DNA of 64,000 nucleotides from Paenibacillus oryzisoli (GTDB lineage: Bacteria > Bacillota > Bacilli > Paenibacillales > NBRC-103111), in assembly GCF_001653565.1 (NCBI RefSeq), contig NZ_LYPB01000094.1:1-64000 (forward strand), written 5' to 3'. The notes beneath the pieces are model-generated. The model ran no database searches. It was not told the origin of the DNA and saw only the letters and a program-made list of their open reading frames with translations. Positions 34,269-43,700 of this stretch are shown here, one piece after another (within the stretch, counting starts at the first letter, position 1; the number at the start of each line of letters is the position of its first letter). A program made the translations under genes and the position numbers.

Positions 34269-36509
34269 TTAATCGTTAGTCGTTATGGGGCCATTGATCT
34301 TATGCAACGCCTCTTTCAACATGTAGTAACTTTGTTTCGGCCGTTCCACGTAGTTCACCTTATCCTCCCAGCCCTGCCAGGTGTATAGCGGCATAGCGGA
34401 CACTGCTACTTGCTTCGCCGTAGCCGAGTTTTCCTGACCGACGATTTGGTTTTGCTTTACAATCCAAGGAACTAGGCGAACGCCTTTCACGTGCGTCATT
34501 TCAAATTTATTTTTGTTTGGCTGAGTGTAGTTGATAACGCTCAAAGAGCTTGGATCGCTGAATCCCAGCAGCATCCACGGGATGCGGATTTCGAGCACCT
34601 GCCCTTGAACCTGCCACATCGTCTTCGAATTGTAATCGGGACGCGCTGGATCGCTGTAGCCTCTTTCTAAAATGCCAACCTCCACATCCCCGAAAGGGTG
34701 GTTCACCCGGGAGTCGGGATATTCCAGCAGATAATTGACTGCTAGCTTCCAAGGTTTGAAAATCCCCGAATCATCCAACTTCTCCTTCGGATCGACCGCC
34801 GGCAGTCCGGCACGCTCATAAAGCCGCGCATGAATATCGTAATTGGAAGCAATCGTCATGCGGCTTCGAGTGTCATCTGACAGCTGAATTAATGTTTCCA
34901 ACCCTTCATCAAGCACCATGCCGTGAAGCTCTGGTCCATGTCGATTGCCGCCAGGCAGCGTATCTACCCCGAAATTGATGCTTTCCGTCGATGGGTCGAA
35001 CGGCTCAGAAAGCTTCGCTTCCAAGTAAAGGTAACCCTCGTCATGCGTGGCCCAGATCTCCTCAAAGCCGGAAGCTTGTATATCGAGCTTCGTCTTATCC
35101 TTCAATTTGTCCCAATCCGCAGCGTCCCCATCAATGTGAATCGCTTCGTCTTTGCCCGGGAACATGCCGAGCACCCCGAAGAAAGACTCATTCGTCAGCG
35201 TGTTATACCAGTACGCCCGGCGATCCGCTTCATCGTAGCGTTGTGTGTTCCACGTCTTCTTGAACCATTCATCCTGCCATGTGAACAAAATTGCACCTGC
35301 ATAGCCAGAATCGTGAATCTGCCCGAGTAATTCTACATCGATCTCTCCCTGCCCCTTCTCGCTATGACCACCTTGATTGCGGCCAAGCGTGCCTAAGTGG
35401 GCTACACCTAAGGAAGCCGGTACGCCGTATTCAGTGACCATCACCGGCATATTCGAGTGCGCTGCCTTTAACTTATTCAGGTAGGTATAGTAACTATCCG
35501 GCTCCCCCTTGCTATTGGTCATTTCCTGGAACGACTTATCAAAGGCGAAGAAATCTGGATAGTATGGATACACATGATACGAGGCAAAATAGCCCGCTTC
35601 CCAATTCACCGCCTCAATATGCGTTGGATCGACACTGACCATATCCTCTTCAACGAGCGGTTCGCCCGGATGCGCAATCGGATCTGTCGTTACCCAATTG
35701 GCGAAGGCCATAGGATGCTGCCAACCATACTGAATCTCCGTTTGCGCCGCCGTGTCGACCATCAAGGCCAGCCACTTCTCAAAAGCGTTCGCTCCCGGTG
35801 TACTGCTGAAGTATTTCCCCGCGTAGTCCGGGGTGTCCGCATGCAATTCATTGGTCCCCTTCACCATCTTGGGATCCCATTCCGTCCCAACAATCCAGCC
35901 CATGAGATATGGACCTGCATTATATTTATAGGCACCGCCCGCTTTGCCCGAGTGAGGCTCGGGTGTGAGCGTGGTTTTGCCATAAACCGCCGCAACCGCG
36001 TCTTTAATCTCTTGCTCGAATTTCTCCTTGATCTTGGGATCGAAGGCATCCTGCCCTTCAATCAGTTGTTCCTCGGGGCTCCATACGCCCTGAAGGAAGA
36101 ACAGCGGATCCTTCTGATGTTTCATGTTGTACTTGGAGAGCGCCTCGTAAAACTCGGGCATCATAATCGTATACACCCGAATCACATTCGCTCCCATGTC
36201 CTGAATCATGCCAAACCATCTCTCATACTCATCTTCGGAAATGGCCAGTTCACCTGGATAATGTCCGGGGATCGTCGCCCCCATATTAATTCCCTTGGCG
36301 AAATATGGCTGCCAGGCATCATTCGTGTATTCTTCAACATTCATTCCTTGTGTCTTAAACTTCACATGTATGCCGTCAGCCAGCGTCGTACTTTCAATTC
36401 TGACCAGAAGCGGACGCAGCCAATAATAAAACGCACCAGCTACAATCACGAGCACAAGACCTAATCTCACCAACAATTTGAGCCACTTGCCCATCCTATT
36501 CACCTTCAA
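34269..36509 (-). CDS. membrane-anchored TIM-barrel glycosidase-like protein, 746 aa
   Basis: One N-terminal membrane helix (~10-30, LVRLGLVLVIVAGAFYYWL). Residues ~50-450 look like a clan-A glycoside hydrolase barrel: GINMGATIPGHYPGELA, MGANVIRVYTI, a candidate acid in GWIVGTEWDP and nucleophile in VMVTEYGVPASLG, then LFTWQDEWFKKTW. Residues ~460-715 are a beta-rich domain (DGDAADWDKL; EIRIPWMLLGFSD) typical of carbohydrate-binding CBM9-like folds. First gene of the polysaccharide operon; probably cuts or transfers the polymer outside the membrane. Family number uncertain. Confidence 0.82.
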   Translation of the reverse strand: MKVNRMGKWLKLLVRLGLVLVIVAGAFYYWLRPLLVRIESTTLADGIHVKFKTQGMNVEEYTNDAWQPYFAKGINMGATIPGHYPGELAISEDEYERWFGMIQDMGANVIRVYTIMMPEFYEALSKYNMKHQKDPLFFLQGVWSPEEQLIEGQDAFDPKIKEKFEQEIKDAVAAVYGKTTLTPEPHSGKAGGAYKYNAGPYLMGWIVGTEWDPKMVKGTNELHADTPDYAGKYFSSTPGANAFEKWLALMVDTAAQTEIQYGWQHPMAFANWVTTDPIAHPGEPLVEEDMVSVDPTHIEAVNWEAGYFASYHVYPYYPDFFAFDKSFQEMTNSKGEPDSYYTYLNKLKAAHSNMPVMVTEYGVPASLGVAHLGTLGRNQGGHSEKGQGEIDVELLGQIHDSGYAGAILFTWQDEWFKKTWNTQRYDEADRRAYWYNTLTNESFFGVLGMFPGKDEAIHIDGDAADWDKLKDKTKLDIQASGFEEIWATHDEGYLYLEAKLSEPFDPSTESINFGVDTLPGGNRHGPELHGMVLDEGLETLIQLSDDTRSRMTIASNYDIHARLYERAGLPAVDPKEKLDDSGIFKPWKLAVNYLLEYPDSRVNHPFGDVEVGILERGYSDPARPDYNSKTMWQVQGQVLEIRIPWMLLGFSDPSSLSVINYTQPNKNKFEMTHVKGVRLVPWIVKQNQIVGQENSATAKQVAVSAMPLYTWQGWEDKVNYVERPKQSYYMLKEALHKINGPITTND

Positions 36510-36584
36510 TAATTTGCTGAGTTCTTCTGTCTATTGCCATGGTACGACAGGAAAGTGCAATTGTCTGTTTTCAAAGTGTTAAAC

Positions 36585-36685
36585 ATTGTGATCAAATTTA
36601 GAGGGTTGTGTTCGTGATTTGAATTGTGTTATCAGAGGTTTAAAAAATTGTGATCGAAATGTTAAAAGGGGATAAGATTGTGTAA
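36585..36685 (-). promoter_or_regulatory. ATTGTG repeats upstream of the polysaccharide operon
   Basis: ATTGTGATC at 36585-36593 and 36647-36655, ATTGTGTTATC at 36623-36633 and ATTGTGTAA at 36677-36685 cluster in the 357-nt gap before the first gene (36509). Read on the minus strand they are GATCACAAT-type sites and contain TGTGA half-sites like those of CRP/FNR regulators. Good operator candidates; no clear -35/-10 pair could be assigned. The gap holds no other gene. Confidence 0.4.
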
Positions 36686-36805
36686 ATGGGGAGATATGGG
36701 AGAAGTGAGGGGGATTTTGGCGGATGTTGGGGGAGTGTATTTAAAAGGATCATTTTTCGGCAAAATAAAACTCTACTATGTGAAGCGAACTCTATAAGTC
36801 TTAAC

Positions 36806-36846
36806 AGACGAAGACCCATGCGTCTTCGTCGCATGGGTCTTCGTCT
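36806..36846 (-). terminator. 17-bp perfect inverted repeat after the peroxiredoxin-like gene
   Basis: Arms 36806-36822 and 36830-36846 (AGACGAAGACCCATGCG) pair perfectly around a 7-nt loop that repeats TCTTCGT. It follows the stop at 36867 by 20 nt but no T-run follows on the minus strand, so it may act as an mRNA stabiliser or a factor-dependent terminator. Confidence 0.55.
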
Positions 36847-36866
36847 AAATTCGAGTCGATAGCAGC

Positions 36867-37511
36867 TCACAACTTTCTTAACTCAACCAGAATATCCTCT
36901 GGCTCCAAACGCTTCATAAAATCTGGGTTGACGTACGCGGAACGGATAATGCCAGACTCGTCGATCATGAATGTGGAAGGAATAGGGAGTATCCACCTCT
37001 CAGTTGCGTTATATTCTGCAAGATTCAGCTTGAACAGGTTCGTCATGGTCTCCTGAATGTAAGACGGTACGTCGTACAGAATATTGTAAAAGGCGGCCAC
37101 TAGACCGTTCGTATCGCTCAGTACTTGGAACTGCAGTTCTTCCTTCTCCTGATGGGAAAGCGTGTTATCTGGGCTTTGTGGGCTAACGGCGATGAGCCTG
37201 GCACCTAGCGCTTCAATCTCCGGCAGCACTCTCTGATATGCCCGGAGCTGCGAGTTGCAGTACGGGCACCAGCCGCCACGGTAGAAGGTGAGAACGACAG
37301 GACCTTTGGCCAATTCATCGTACAAGTGAATGGGGACGCCCATCGAGTTTTTCAGCGTAAAGTCCTTCGCCTTCTGCCCTTCCTGCAGGCCGTATTGTAC
37401 TCCCGACTCCTGTTGCTCTCGGATCGAACGAAACATCGCAGCCTGAACTTCTGCTGGCGAATGGGCGATAAACTGTTGTTTCATTTCTTCTAGCGTTTGA
37501 TTTAATGACAT
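36867..37511 (-). CDS. peroxiredoxin-like (AhpC/TSA) thiol protein
   Basis: 214 aa from the ATG at 37511, which GGAGGAG precedes by 8 nt; a longer reading to 37562 lacks a ribosome site. The thioredoxin-fold active site FYRGGWCPYCNSQL has a CxxC, as in the peroxiredoxin-like PRX-like2 group, with YPS-like VSPQSPDNTLS and FMIDESGIIRSAYVN later. A ~50-residue N-terminal helical extension precedes the fold. Likely a cytosolic thiol peroxidase or reductase. Adjacent to CcdA- and thioredoxin-like genes on the same strand, 126 nt away. Confidence 0.85.
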   Translation of the reverse strand: MSLNQTLEEMKQQFIAHSPAEVQAAMFRSIREQQESGVQYGLQEGQKAKDFTLKNSMGVPIHLYDELAKGPVVLTFYRGGWCPYCNSQLRAYQRVLPEIEALGARLIAVSPQSPDNTLSHQEKEELQFQVLSDTNGLVAAFYNILYDVPSYIQETMTNLFKLNLAEYNATERWILPIPSTFMIDESGIIRSAYVNPDFMKRLEPEDILVELRKL

Positions 37512-37637
37512 GAATAATTCTCCTCCTATTATATATAACAATAAATTCTTCAGTGTTCTCACTCATTCTTAGTTTTCCAATGTGGACACCTGTCTTGTTC
37601 CAAGTGTATCAGCACACGAAGCAGTTTTCCAAGGCAA

Positions 37638-38330
37638 TTATTTAATAAACCCAATAATCAAAAAAACAATACCAATTACGATTGAGAGGTAGCCCGCAAT
37701 TTTTTTTACAGGACCGCCCCATTTTGCCAATTTGCGTAGAATAGTAATGGAAAAGACTGCAACAGCTGCGAGTACCACGCCCTTCCCTAACGTATAAGTA
37801 GTCATGAGCAACGCTCCGTGAAGCGGACTTCCCTGAAGTGCAATATAGCTAATTAGAGCAAAAAAGATGGGAATTGCACAGGGCGAAATGACAAGTCCAT
37901 AAGGAATCCCTAGTCTGAAAGCGGCCACGGTGCCTTGTGGGCCTTCTGGGCGGCTCAAGGGCTTTTGGAAAGTTGGCATTGCGAATGAAATGACACCCAG
38001 CAACTGCAGCCCAGCCAATATGTCAAAGAGGGGCGGAACCCAGTTTAGTAAACGATATTTCTCAACAAAGGGCAGGAACTGTTGGCCGAGCAAAGCGAAT
38101 ATCAAACCAGTTATCAGTGAAGTGACAACCATACCCAAGATAAAGTTGATGGATATCCGAATGGCCTTTCTTTTATCACCGGCTGCTCCTCTCTGGACAT
38201 AACCCGCAAACATGGCAAGCACAGGCAAATAGCATGCCAAAACCGCGCTCACGATTCCAACGACGAACACAAGGATATAGGTAGGGCCGGAAATTCCGCC
38301 TGTAATCGTAAAATGATATAAATCTTCCAT
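37638..38330 (-). CDS. CcdA/DsbD-family thiol-electron transporter
   Basis: 230 aa, six to seven membrane helices. The two conserved Cys are in LACYLPVLAMFAG and VISPCAIPIFFALIS, which shuttle electrons from thioredoxin across the membrane in CcdA/DsbD. GKGVVLAAVAVF and the C-terminal short helix match. AAAGGAG lies just before the ATG. It follows the small thioredoxin-like gene by 32 nt; the two probably deliver reductant to an extracytoplasmic partner. Partner not identified here. Confidence 0.85.
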   Translation of the reverse strand: MEDLYHFTITGGISGPTYILVFVVGIVSAVLACYLPVLAMFAGYVQRGAAGDKRKAIRISINFILGMVVTSLITGLIFALLGQQFLPFVEKYRLLNWVPPLFDILAGLQLLGVISFAMPTFQKPLSRPEGPQGTVAAFRLGIPYGLVISPCAIPIFFALISYIALQGSPLHGALLMTTYTLGKGVVLAAVAVFSITILRKLAKWGGPVKKIAGYLSIVIGIVFLIIGFIK

Positions 38331-38362
38331 TAGTTTCTCCTTTGATCTAGTAGATTTTCTTC

Positions 38363-38614
38363 CTAATTGAGCAATTCGAATACACGATCACGAAGCTTAG
38401 GCAATGAAGGTAAAGAGCCAAATTCAGCTTTCCCATTGATGAGAATCGCTCCAGCGCTGAAAATGTTCAATTCCTGGAGACGTTCAAACTGTTCGACCAC
38501 ATGTAACTCGCGAATCTCAATTTGCGGAAATTCCACCGCTACTTGCTTAACTAGCTTTAACGCTTTTTGACAAATCGAACACCCCGGTCCAGCTGATACA
38601 ACCTCAATTAACAA
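38363..38614 (-). CDS. small thioredoxin-like redox protein, 83 aa
   Basis: The CxxC active site is in VVSAGPGCSICQKALK, and the fold is a minimal thioredoxin/glutaredoxin (IEIRELHVVEQFERLQELN, then GAILINGKAEFGSLP with the cis-Pro region). No signal peptide, so cytosolic. It resembles small thioredoxin-family proteins paired with CcdA/DsbD-like permeases. SD AGGAGG is 7-9 nt upstream. Divergent from the two-component pair at 38803. Confidence 0.82.
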   Translation of the reverse strand: MLIEVVSAGPGCSICQKALKLVKQVAVEFPQIEIRELHVVEQFERLQELNIFSAGAILINGKAEFGSLPSLPKLRDRVFELLN

Positions 38615-38693
38615 AGGAACTCCTCCTTCTTTTCATTCTGTTAAACACCCTCCATGCAAAAGGAAGATATGCTTTGATTATAAGGGTCGAGCT

Positions 38694-38709
38694 GTTAAAT
38701 CCTTGTTAA
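38694..38709. promoter_or_regulatory. 11-bp-spaced GTTAA repeats between divergent operons
   Basis: GTTAA at 38694-38698 and 38705-38709 (GTTAAATCCTTGTTAAG) have the one-turn spacing of OmpR/PhoB-family sites. They lie between the redox operon and the OmpR-type regulator gene and could let that regulator control both. Confidence 0.4.
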
Positions 38710-38802
38710 GTAAGCTCCGAAAGAAGCGATTATTATCCTCGCATCTCGCATCGCAAAAATGGGAGTGGTATGCTATTGTCATAAAAGGAAGGGAGTGGTA
38801 TT

Positions 38803-39516
38803 ATGCGAATCCTCATTGTTGAAGATGAGGAGGACCTTTCACGTGCATTAGCCAAGGGCTTAAAGCGGGAAGGTTATGCAGTGGACAGCGCTGTTGATGG
38901 GCTTACAGGATGGGAGTTGGCAGATACCAATGAATATGATGTGATTCTCCTCGACATCAACCTTCCGGAGCTGGATGGCATTTCACTTTGTCAACGAATT
39001 CGCCAGTCATCACACCATAACGATGTTTTTATCCTCATGTTGACAGCGCGCAGCCATCCGGACGAGGTGGAAGAAGGGCTCGATTCAGGTGCAGACGACT
39101 ACCTCCGCAAACCCTTTGTGTTCAATGAATTGCTTGCCCGCATACGGGCGCTCCTTCGCCGGAGTTCTTCCGTGAAAAGCCCTGTCTTGCAGTTCGAGCA
39201 GCTTACCCTTGATTCGAAAACGAAGGAAGTCTGGTTCGAGAATGTGCTTATTTCATTGACGAAAAAAGAATTCGGTTTGCTCGAATATCTGATGCTGCAT
39301 CCCGGCGAGGTCATTTCATCTGAAAGGCTTCTTGAGCACGTTTGGGATATCCATGCGGACCCACTTACCTCAACGGTCCGGGTTCACATCAATTCCTTGC
39401 GCAGAAAGCTCTCGCACCATGATCCAGAGGCAGGAGAAAGGTATATTCAAACCGTTCAAGGTTATGGATATAAATGGGCTCTGCGCACAGCTGAAAAGAA
39501 AGAGGAAACGAAATGA
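38803..39516 (+). CDS. OmpR-family response regulator
   Basis: 237 aa. Receiver with acidic pair IVEDEED, phospho-Asp VILLDINLPELDG, Thr LMLTARSH and Lys YLRKPFVFNELLARI. Winged-helix output at ~130-232 (LTKKEFGLLEYLMLHPGEVI; STVRVHINSLRRKLS). SD AAGGAAGGGAG precedes the ATG. Its stop overlaps the kinase start (ATGA), so the pair is coupled. Resembles copper- or stress-type CssR/CusR regulators; ligand not inferable. Confidence 0.92.
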   Translation: MRILIVEDEEDLSRALAKGLKREGYAVDSAVDGLTGWELADTNEYDVILLDINLPELDGISLCQRIRQSSHHNDVFILMLTARSHPDEVEEGLDSGADDYLRKPFVFNELLARIRALLRRSSSVKSPVLQFEQLTLDSKTKEVWFENVLISLTKKEFGLLEYLMLHPGEVISSERLLEHVWDIHADPLTSTVRVHINSLRRKLSHHDPEAGERYIQTVQGYGYKWALRTAEKKEETK

Positions 39517-40547
39517 GACGATGGAACCGTCTTTCACTGCGTTCAAGATTGACGCTGTTTGCTATTCTTTTTTTGGCGATAATGATTATTCTATATGCAG
39601 CTATAGAGTCTTTTTTCTCCGCTTACAGGATTGTATCAGAGATACAGGGGCGAATCATAAGCTTGCTTGTAGCTTTAGCAGGCATGGTTCTCAGCGCGCA
39701 ATGGCTCGCAGTGATTATCCTGAAGCCTGTGAAACGGATGAGCGAAACCGCTGCAGGTATAACGGCAACCACCCTGCACAATCGATTAGAGATTGACCAA
39801 CTACATGATGAATTGAAGAAGCTCGGGACCGCATTTAATACGATGCTAGATGGTTTGGAACACTCTTTTAAACAGCAGGCTCGGTTTGTTTCCGCCGCCG
39901 CGCATGAATTAAGAACACCACTTTCCATCCTGCGCACGAATCTTGAAGTGGCCGGAGACAGCACTGGTATTGATCCAAGTGAATGGAGAGATTACAGGGA
40001 GACAACGGAGCGGACGCTTTCGCGACTAGAGTCATTAACGGAGGATTTGCTACTGCTGGCTGACGGAACGTACGATCGGACGCATGATGAGCACAATGTT
40101 GTAGAGCTTGCCACCATTCTTGCAGATGCAACTTCATTTATGGAACCGATGGCAGTCAAATACGGAGTGACGCTTCATCTGACGGAGCCCTTCTCTGGTT
40201 CGGTTAAGGGGGAAGAAAGCTTCTTATTCCTGGTCTTTCGAAACCTGCTGGACAACGCTATCCGGTATAATCGGCCAAATGGGAGCGTTACGCTGCAGGT
40301 TTTGCATGAAGATGAACGGGTTGTGGTTCGGGTTTCGGATACGGGGAAGGGAATATCTCCTACATCCAGGGAACTGGTTTTTGAGCGGTTTTATCGAATC
40401 GACTCATCTCGGGCGCGTAGGCATGGCGGGGCTGGTCTTGGTCTGTCGATAGTCCGCCATTTACTTGCATTATTCCAGGGGACCGTTGAACTGGAGACAA
40501 GTTCCGAGTCAGGAAGTGTGTTTAAGGTCACATTGATCCGGGGTTAA
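39513..40547 (+). CDS. sensor histidine kinase of the OmpR-type pair
   Basis: 344 aa. Two membrane helices (~12-35 and ~48-70) with almost no extracellular loop, so the signal is probably intramembrane. A HAMP linker (LKPVKRMSETAAGITATTLH) precedes HisKA with phospho-His in SAAAHELRTPLSILRTNLEV. The ATPase lobe has FRNLLDNAIRYNRPNGS, VSDTGKGISP and GGAGLGLSIVRHLL. The ATGA overlap with the regulator shows coupling. The 40548-40694 gap after it holds no gene or clear terminator on the plus strand. Confidence 0.92.
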   Translation: MRRWNRLSLRSRLTLFAILFLAIMIILYAAIESFFSAYRIVSEIQGRIISLLVALAGMVLSAQWLAVIILKPVKRMSETAAGITATTLHNRLEIDQLHDELKKLGTAFNTMLDGLEHSFKQQARFVSAAAHELRTPLSILRTNLEVAGDSTGIDPSEWRDYRETTERTLSRLESLTEDLLLLADGTYDRTHDEHNVVELATILADATSFMEPMAVKYGVTLHLTEPFSGSVKGEESFLFLVFRNLLDNAIRYNRPNGSVTLQVLHEDERVVVRVSDTGKGISPTSRELVFERFYRIDSSRARRHGGAGLGLSIVRHLLALFQGTVELETSSESGSVFKVTLIRG

Positions 40548-40694
40548 GAATACATAATTAGGGCTTGTTGTACAAGTCCCTTTTTCTGTTAGGGATCGTC
40601 TAGCAAATAGCGATTCAAAGGTATTGCTTCAATCATTCTAGAACAATTCCATCAACATCAACACAATTTCATTAAAATTTTCACTAATAAAAAA

Positions 40695-40736
40695 GGGCTG
40701 CCCGTCTATCGCCAGATGACGATAAATGGACAACCC
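40695..40736 (-). terminator. long-stem terminator of the giant SLH gene
   Basis: On the minus strand GGGTTGTCC...TTTATCG pairs with CGATAGA...GGGCAGCCC (with G-U pairs), followed by CTTTTTTATT. It is 24 nt after the stop. Confidence 0.8.
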
Positions 40737-40759
40737 AGACTACAACTGCTTCATCTCAT

Positions 40760-43700
40760 TCAGTTAATCAACCCTGACATTTGCAGCAGGCGCTGCACAA
40801 GCGTTGATATCTCCGCGCGGGACACTGCCTCTTTCGGCGCCAGATTGCTGCCGTCGCGGCCAGTCACGAGTCCGGCTTTCAGCATATCCGTGACACTACT
40901 CGCCGCCCAGTCCGCCAGCATGGCGCTGTCTGTGAAGTCGCTCACCGATGGCGTCCAAGCGGTTACTGGTTTCAGCTTCGTAATCTTCATCGCCTGGGCG
41001 ATCACGACCATGGCCTGCTCGCGTGTAATGCTCTCTTGCGGACGGAACGTACCGTCCTCGAATCCGCTAATCAAGCCATATGAATGTGCCGTCTGCACAG
41101 CTCCGCTAAACCAATCACTGCTCTTCACATCTTTGAACGGCGATGTAGCGCTGTTTTCCAACTTCAATCCGAGCGCCCTTACCATGGCCGCTGCAAATTC
41201 CACACGAGTCATGCTTTGATTCGGGTTAAACAAGCCGTTGCCCACTCCATTCACGATCATCCGCGAACCCAGATTATTGACAGCTTCCTGCGCCCAGTGC
41301 GTCTCTACATCTTTAAATGTAATCGGATGATAGATCAGCGTATAAAGGCTGTTCGTCAAGCTGTTGACTATGGCGTAATATTTGCCATCAATCTTCACGA
41401 CCTGCGTTGGCACATGGCGCGTTACGCCTTGCGGGTCTACGACAATCGCTGTCGTAATCTTCGATGCGTCTACATCGTCTGGGATCGCGATCGTACGCTC
41501 CACATACGAGTCGAACTTGGAAATCTCAAACGAATTGCCGTTGTAGATACCGCGAACCGTAAACTTCAACGGTGGCAGCACGATGCTGAATTCTTCCGCT
41601 TTCGCTGCGTTCGGTACGATTGATTCTTCCAACGTCGAAGGTTTGGCGATTTCGATCTGGATCTTGATATCTGACAGCTTCACGTCTTGTCCATACTGTG
41701 CCAAGATCGCATCGATATCGATCTGCTCAGCTGGAATCATGTACGTAGCACCGTCGGTTTTGATCTCGAGTATCGCTTGCTTCTTCTCCAAATTGCTGAT
41801 CATTTGCCCGTTCAGCTCACCTACCACTACATCCGATGTTGTCGTGATAGGGATCGTAATGATTGCTTTTGGTCCGGCTGTGTTCAACCGCTCTTCCAGC
41901 TTAACTGGGTCGATGGCGACCGTAGTGACCTTCTGCCCATCCACCGTCGTCATCGACGCCGTGCCGATTTGCTCGGCTTTGCCGTTCACGAGTACGATTA
42001 CGCCGGTATCCGGCGTACTGCCGCCAGTACCTGTCGAATTATCGACAGGGCTAAACGGCCGAGCGTTCAGTTCATTCGATGCCAAGCTTTCACCCGAGCT
42101 GTTCGTCGCTTTCACGATGTAGTAATATGTGGTTTCGTTCGTCAATCCACTGAACGTATAGCTATACACCTCGCCTGATACGGTAATCGGCGTGGCGCTT
42201 TCGTACGTACCCGATGCTGCTGCTTGGTACAAGTTGTATCCTGTCGCTCCGCTTACTGGGCTCCATCCCAAAGTCACTTGCCGGTCAGCCGGTACTGCCG
42301 ACTGCAGCACTGGAGCGTCCGGAGCTGGAATAACGGTCGAATCAACCACCGTGATCGTATAGGTCTGCGGCGCACCAGCGCTGAAATTGAACGTCAGCGT
42401 CTTCGTGCCGTGCGGCAAGCTCGCCAAGTACGTGCTGTTCAGCGTGACTGTGTTGCTATTGACGCTGTACTGTTCTCCCGAGACTAGAGCGGTCGATCCA
42501 TCGGAGATGTTGTCCAGTGTATTTCCATAGGTAGCCATCGTTATGCTTAACGGCGACTGCAGCGTAATGTTTTTATCAAATGTGCCGGATTCCGGCGTAA
42601 TCTTGCTGTTTTGCGGGCCGGACGTATCGATAATCGATAGCGTCAGCGTCCGAGGCGTACTGATGCCAAAATTGAACGTCAGCGTCTTAGTTCCAAGCGG
42701 CAGCTGGTTCAAGTACGAGCTATTAATCGTCACTGTTTTCCCATTTACCGTATAATCCGTTCCCGATACAAGAGGTGTAGTATCATCCGTGATACTTGTC
42801 AATCCTAATCCGTTCGCCGACAACGTCACCGCAACAGGCTCTGGCAGATTTTTATCAAATTCCGCCGTAGTCGGGCTAATGGTTCGCAGTTCTGACGAGT
42901 AGAATTGCACTTTGAGTGATTGACTTCTATATGCGAAATACATGTCATTATTATGGATGGCCATATCAAATTGAGCGTTAGAGATCGGCAATACGTCGCT
43001 TTCTGCTACCCATTCGGAACCGTCGTACCGCTTTAAGAGGATACCGTTATTCCCTTTCAAATAAGATGCATATAACGTTCCATTTGAAGCGGTCATGACC
43101 GGATATCCTTCGCTTGGACCGTCACTCAGACCATTATCCGCAGCTGCCCAGGAGGAACCATTGTATTTTTGAGACTTAATTCGCCCAGAGTCCGCCCAGA
43201 TCGCAAAAAGCCCGCTATCCGTCGCCCGTATGCTTGGATTCGCCAAGAGGCTTGCGCTAAGACCGCCATTGTCGACAAACTGCCAGCCGCTGCTCTCCAA
43301 ACTTTTGACTCGAACATGCGTAAAATCTTGCAGCCAACCTACATATAACTTGTTATTATAAACATCAGCAGAAATCGAGGCGTGCAAATAGCCCAGTGTG
43401 CTGCCCAGCGATGCGCCGCCGTCGGCAGATACCCAGGTACCACCCACTAATTTTTTGGCGCGAATTTGGGAACTGCCAGACTTCGTTTCAGCCCAAAATG
43501 CGTGGAGAACGCCGTTAAAGCTTATCATAAATGCACCATCTGCGTATTCATCGGGGTTGTAGTTCAATCGGTCTCCGCCGTCCGCCCATGACCAACTGTT
43601 ATTTTCGTACTTTTTCACCCGTAGTTTGGATTCAAATTCATATTCTGACCAGTAGGCATATAAAGCGCCGTCGTGTACAACCAGTTTAGGGTGAGAATTA

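Noticed and set aside
35574..36464. 296-codon frame opposite the putative glycosidase gene
   Set aside because: No ribosome site and an Arg/His-rich translation typical of a codon-shadow; the minus-strand gene has clear domains.
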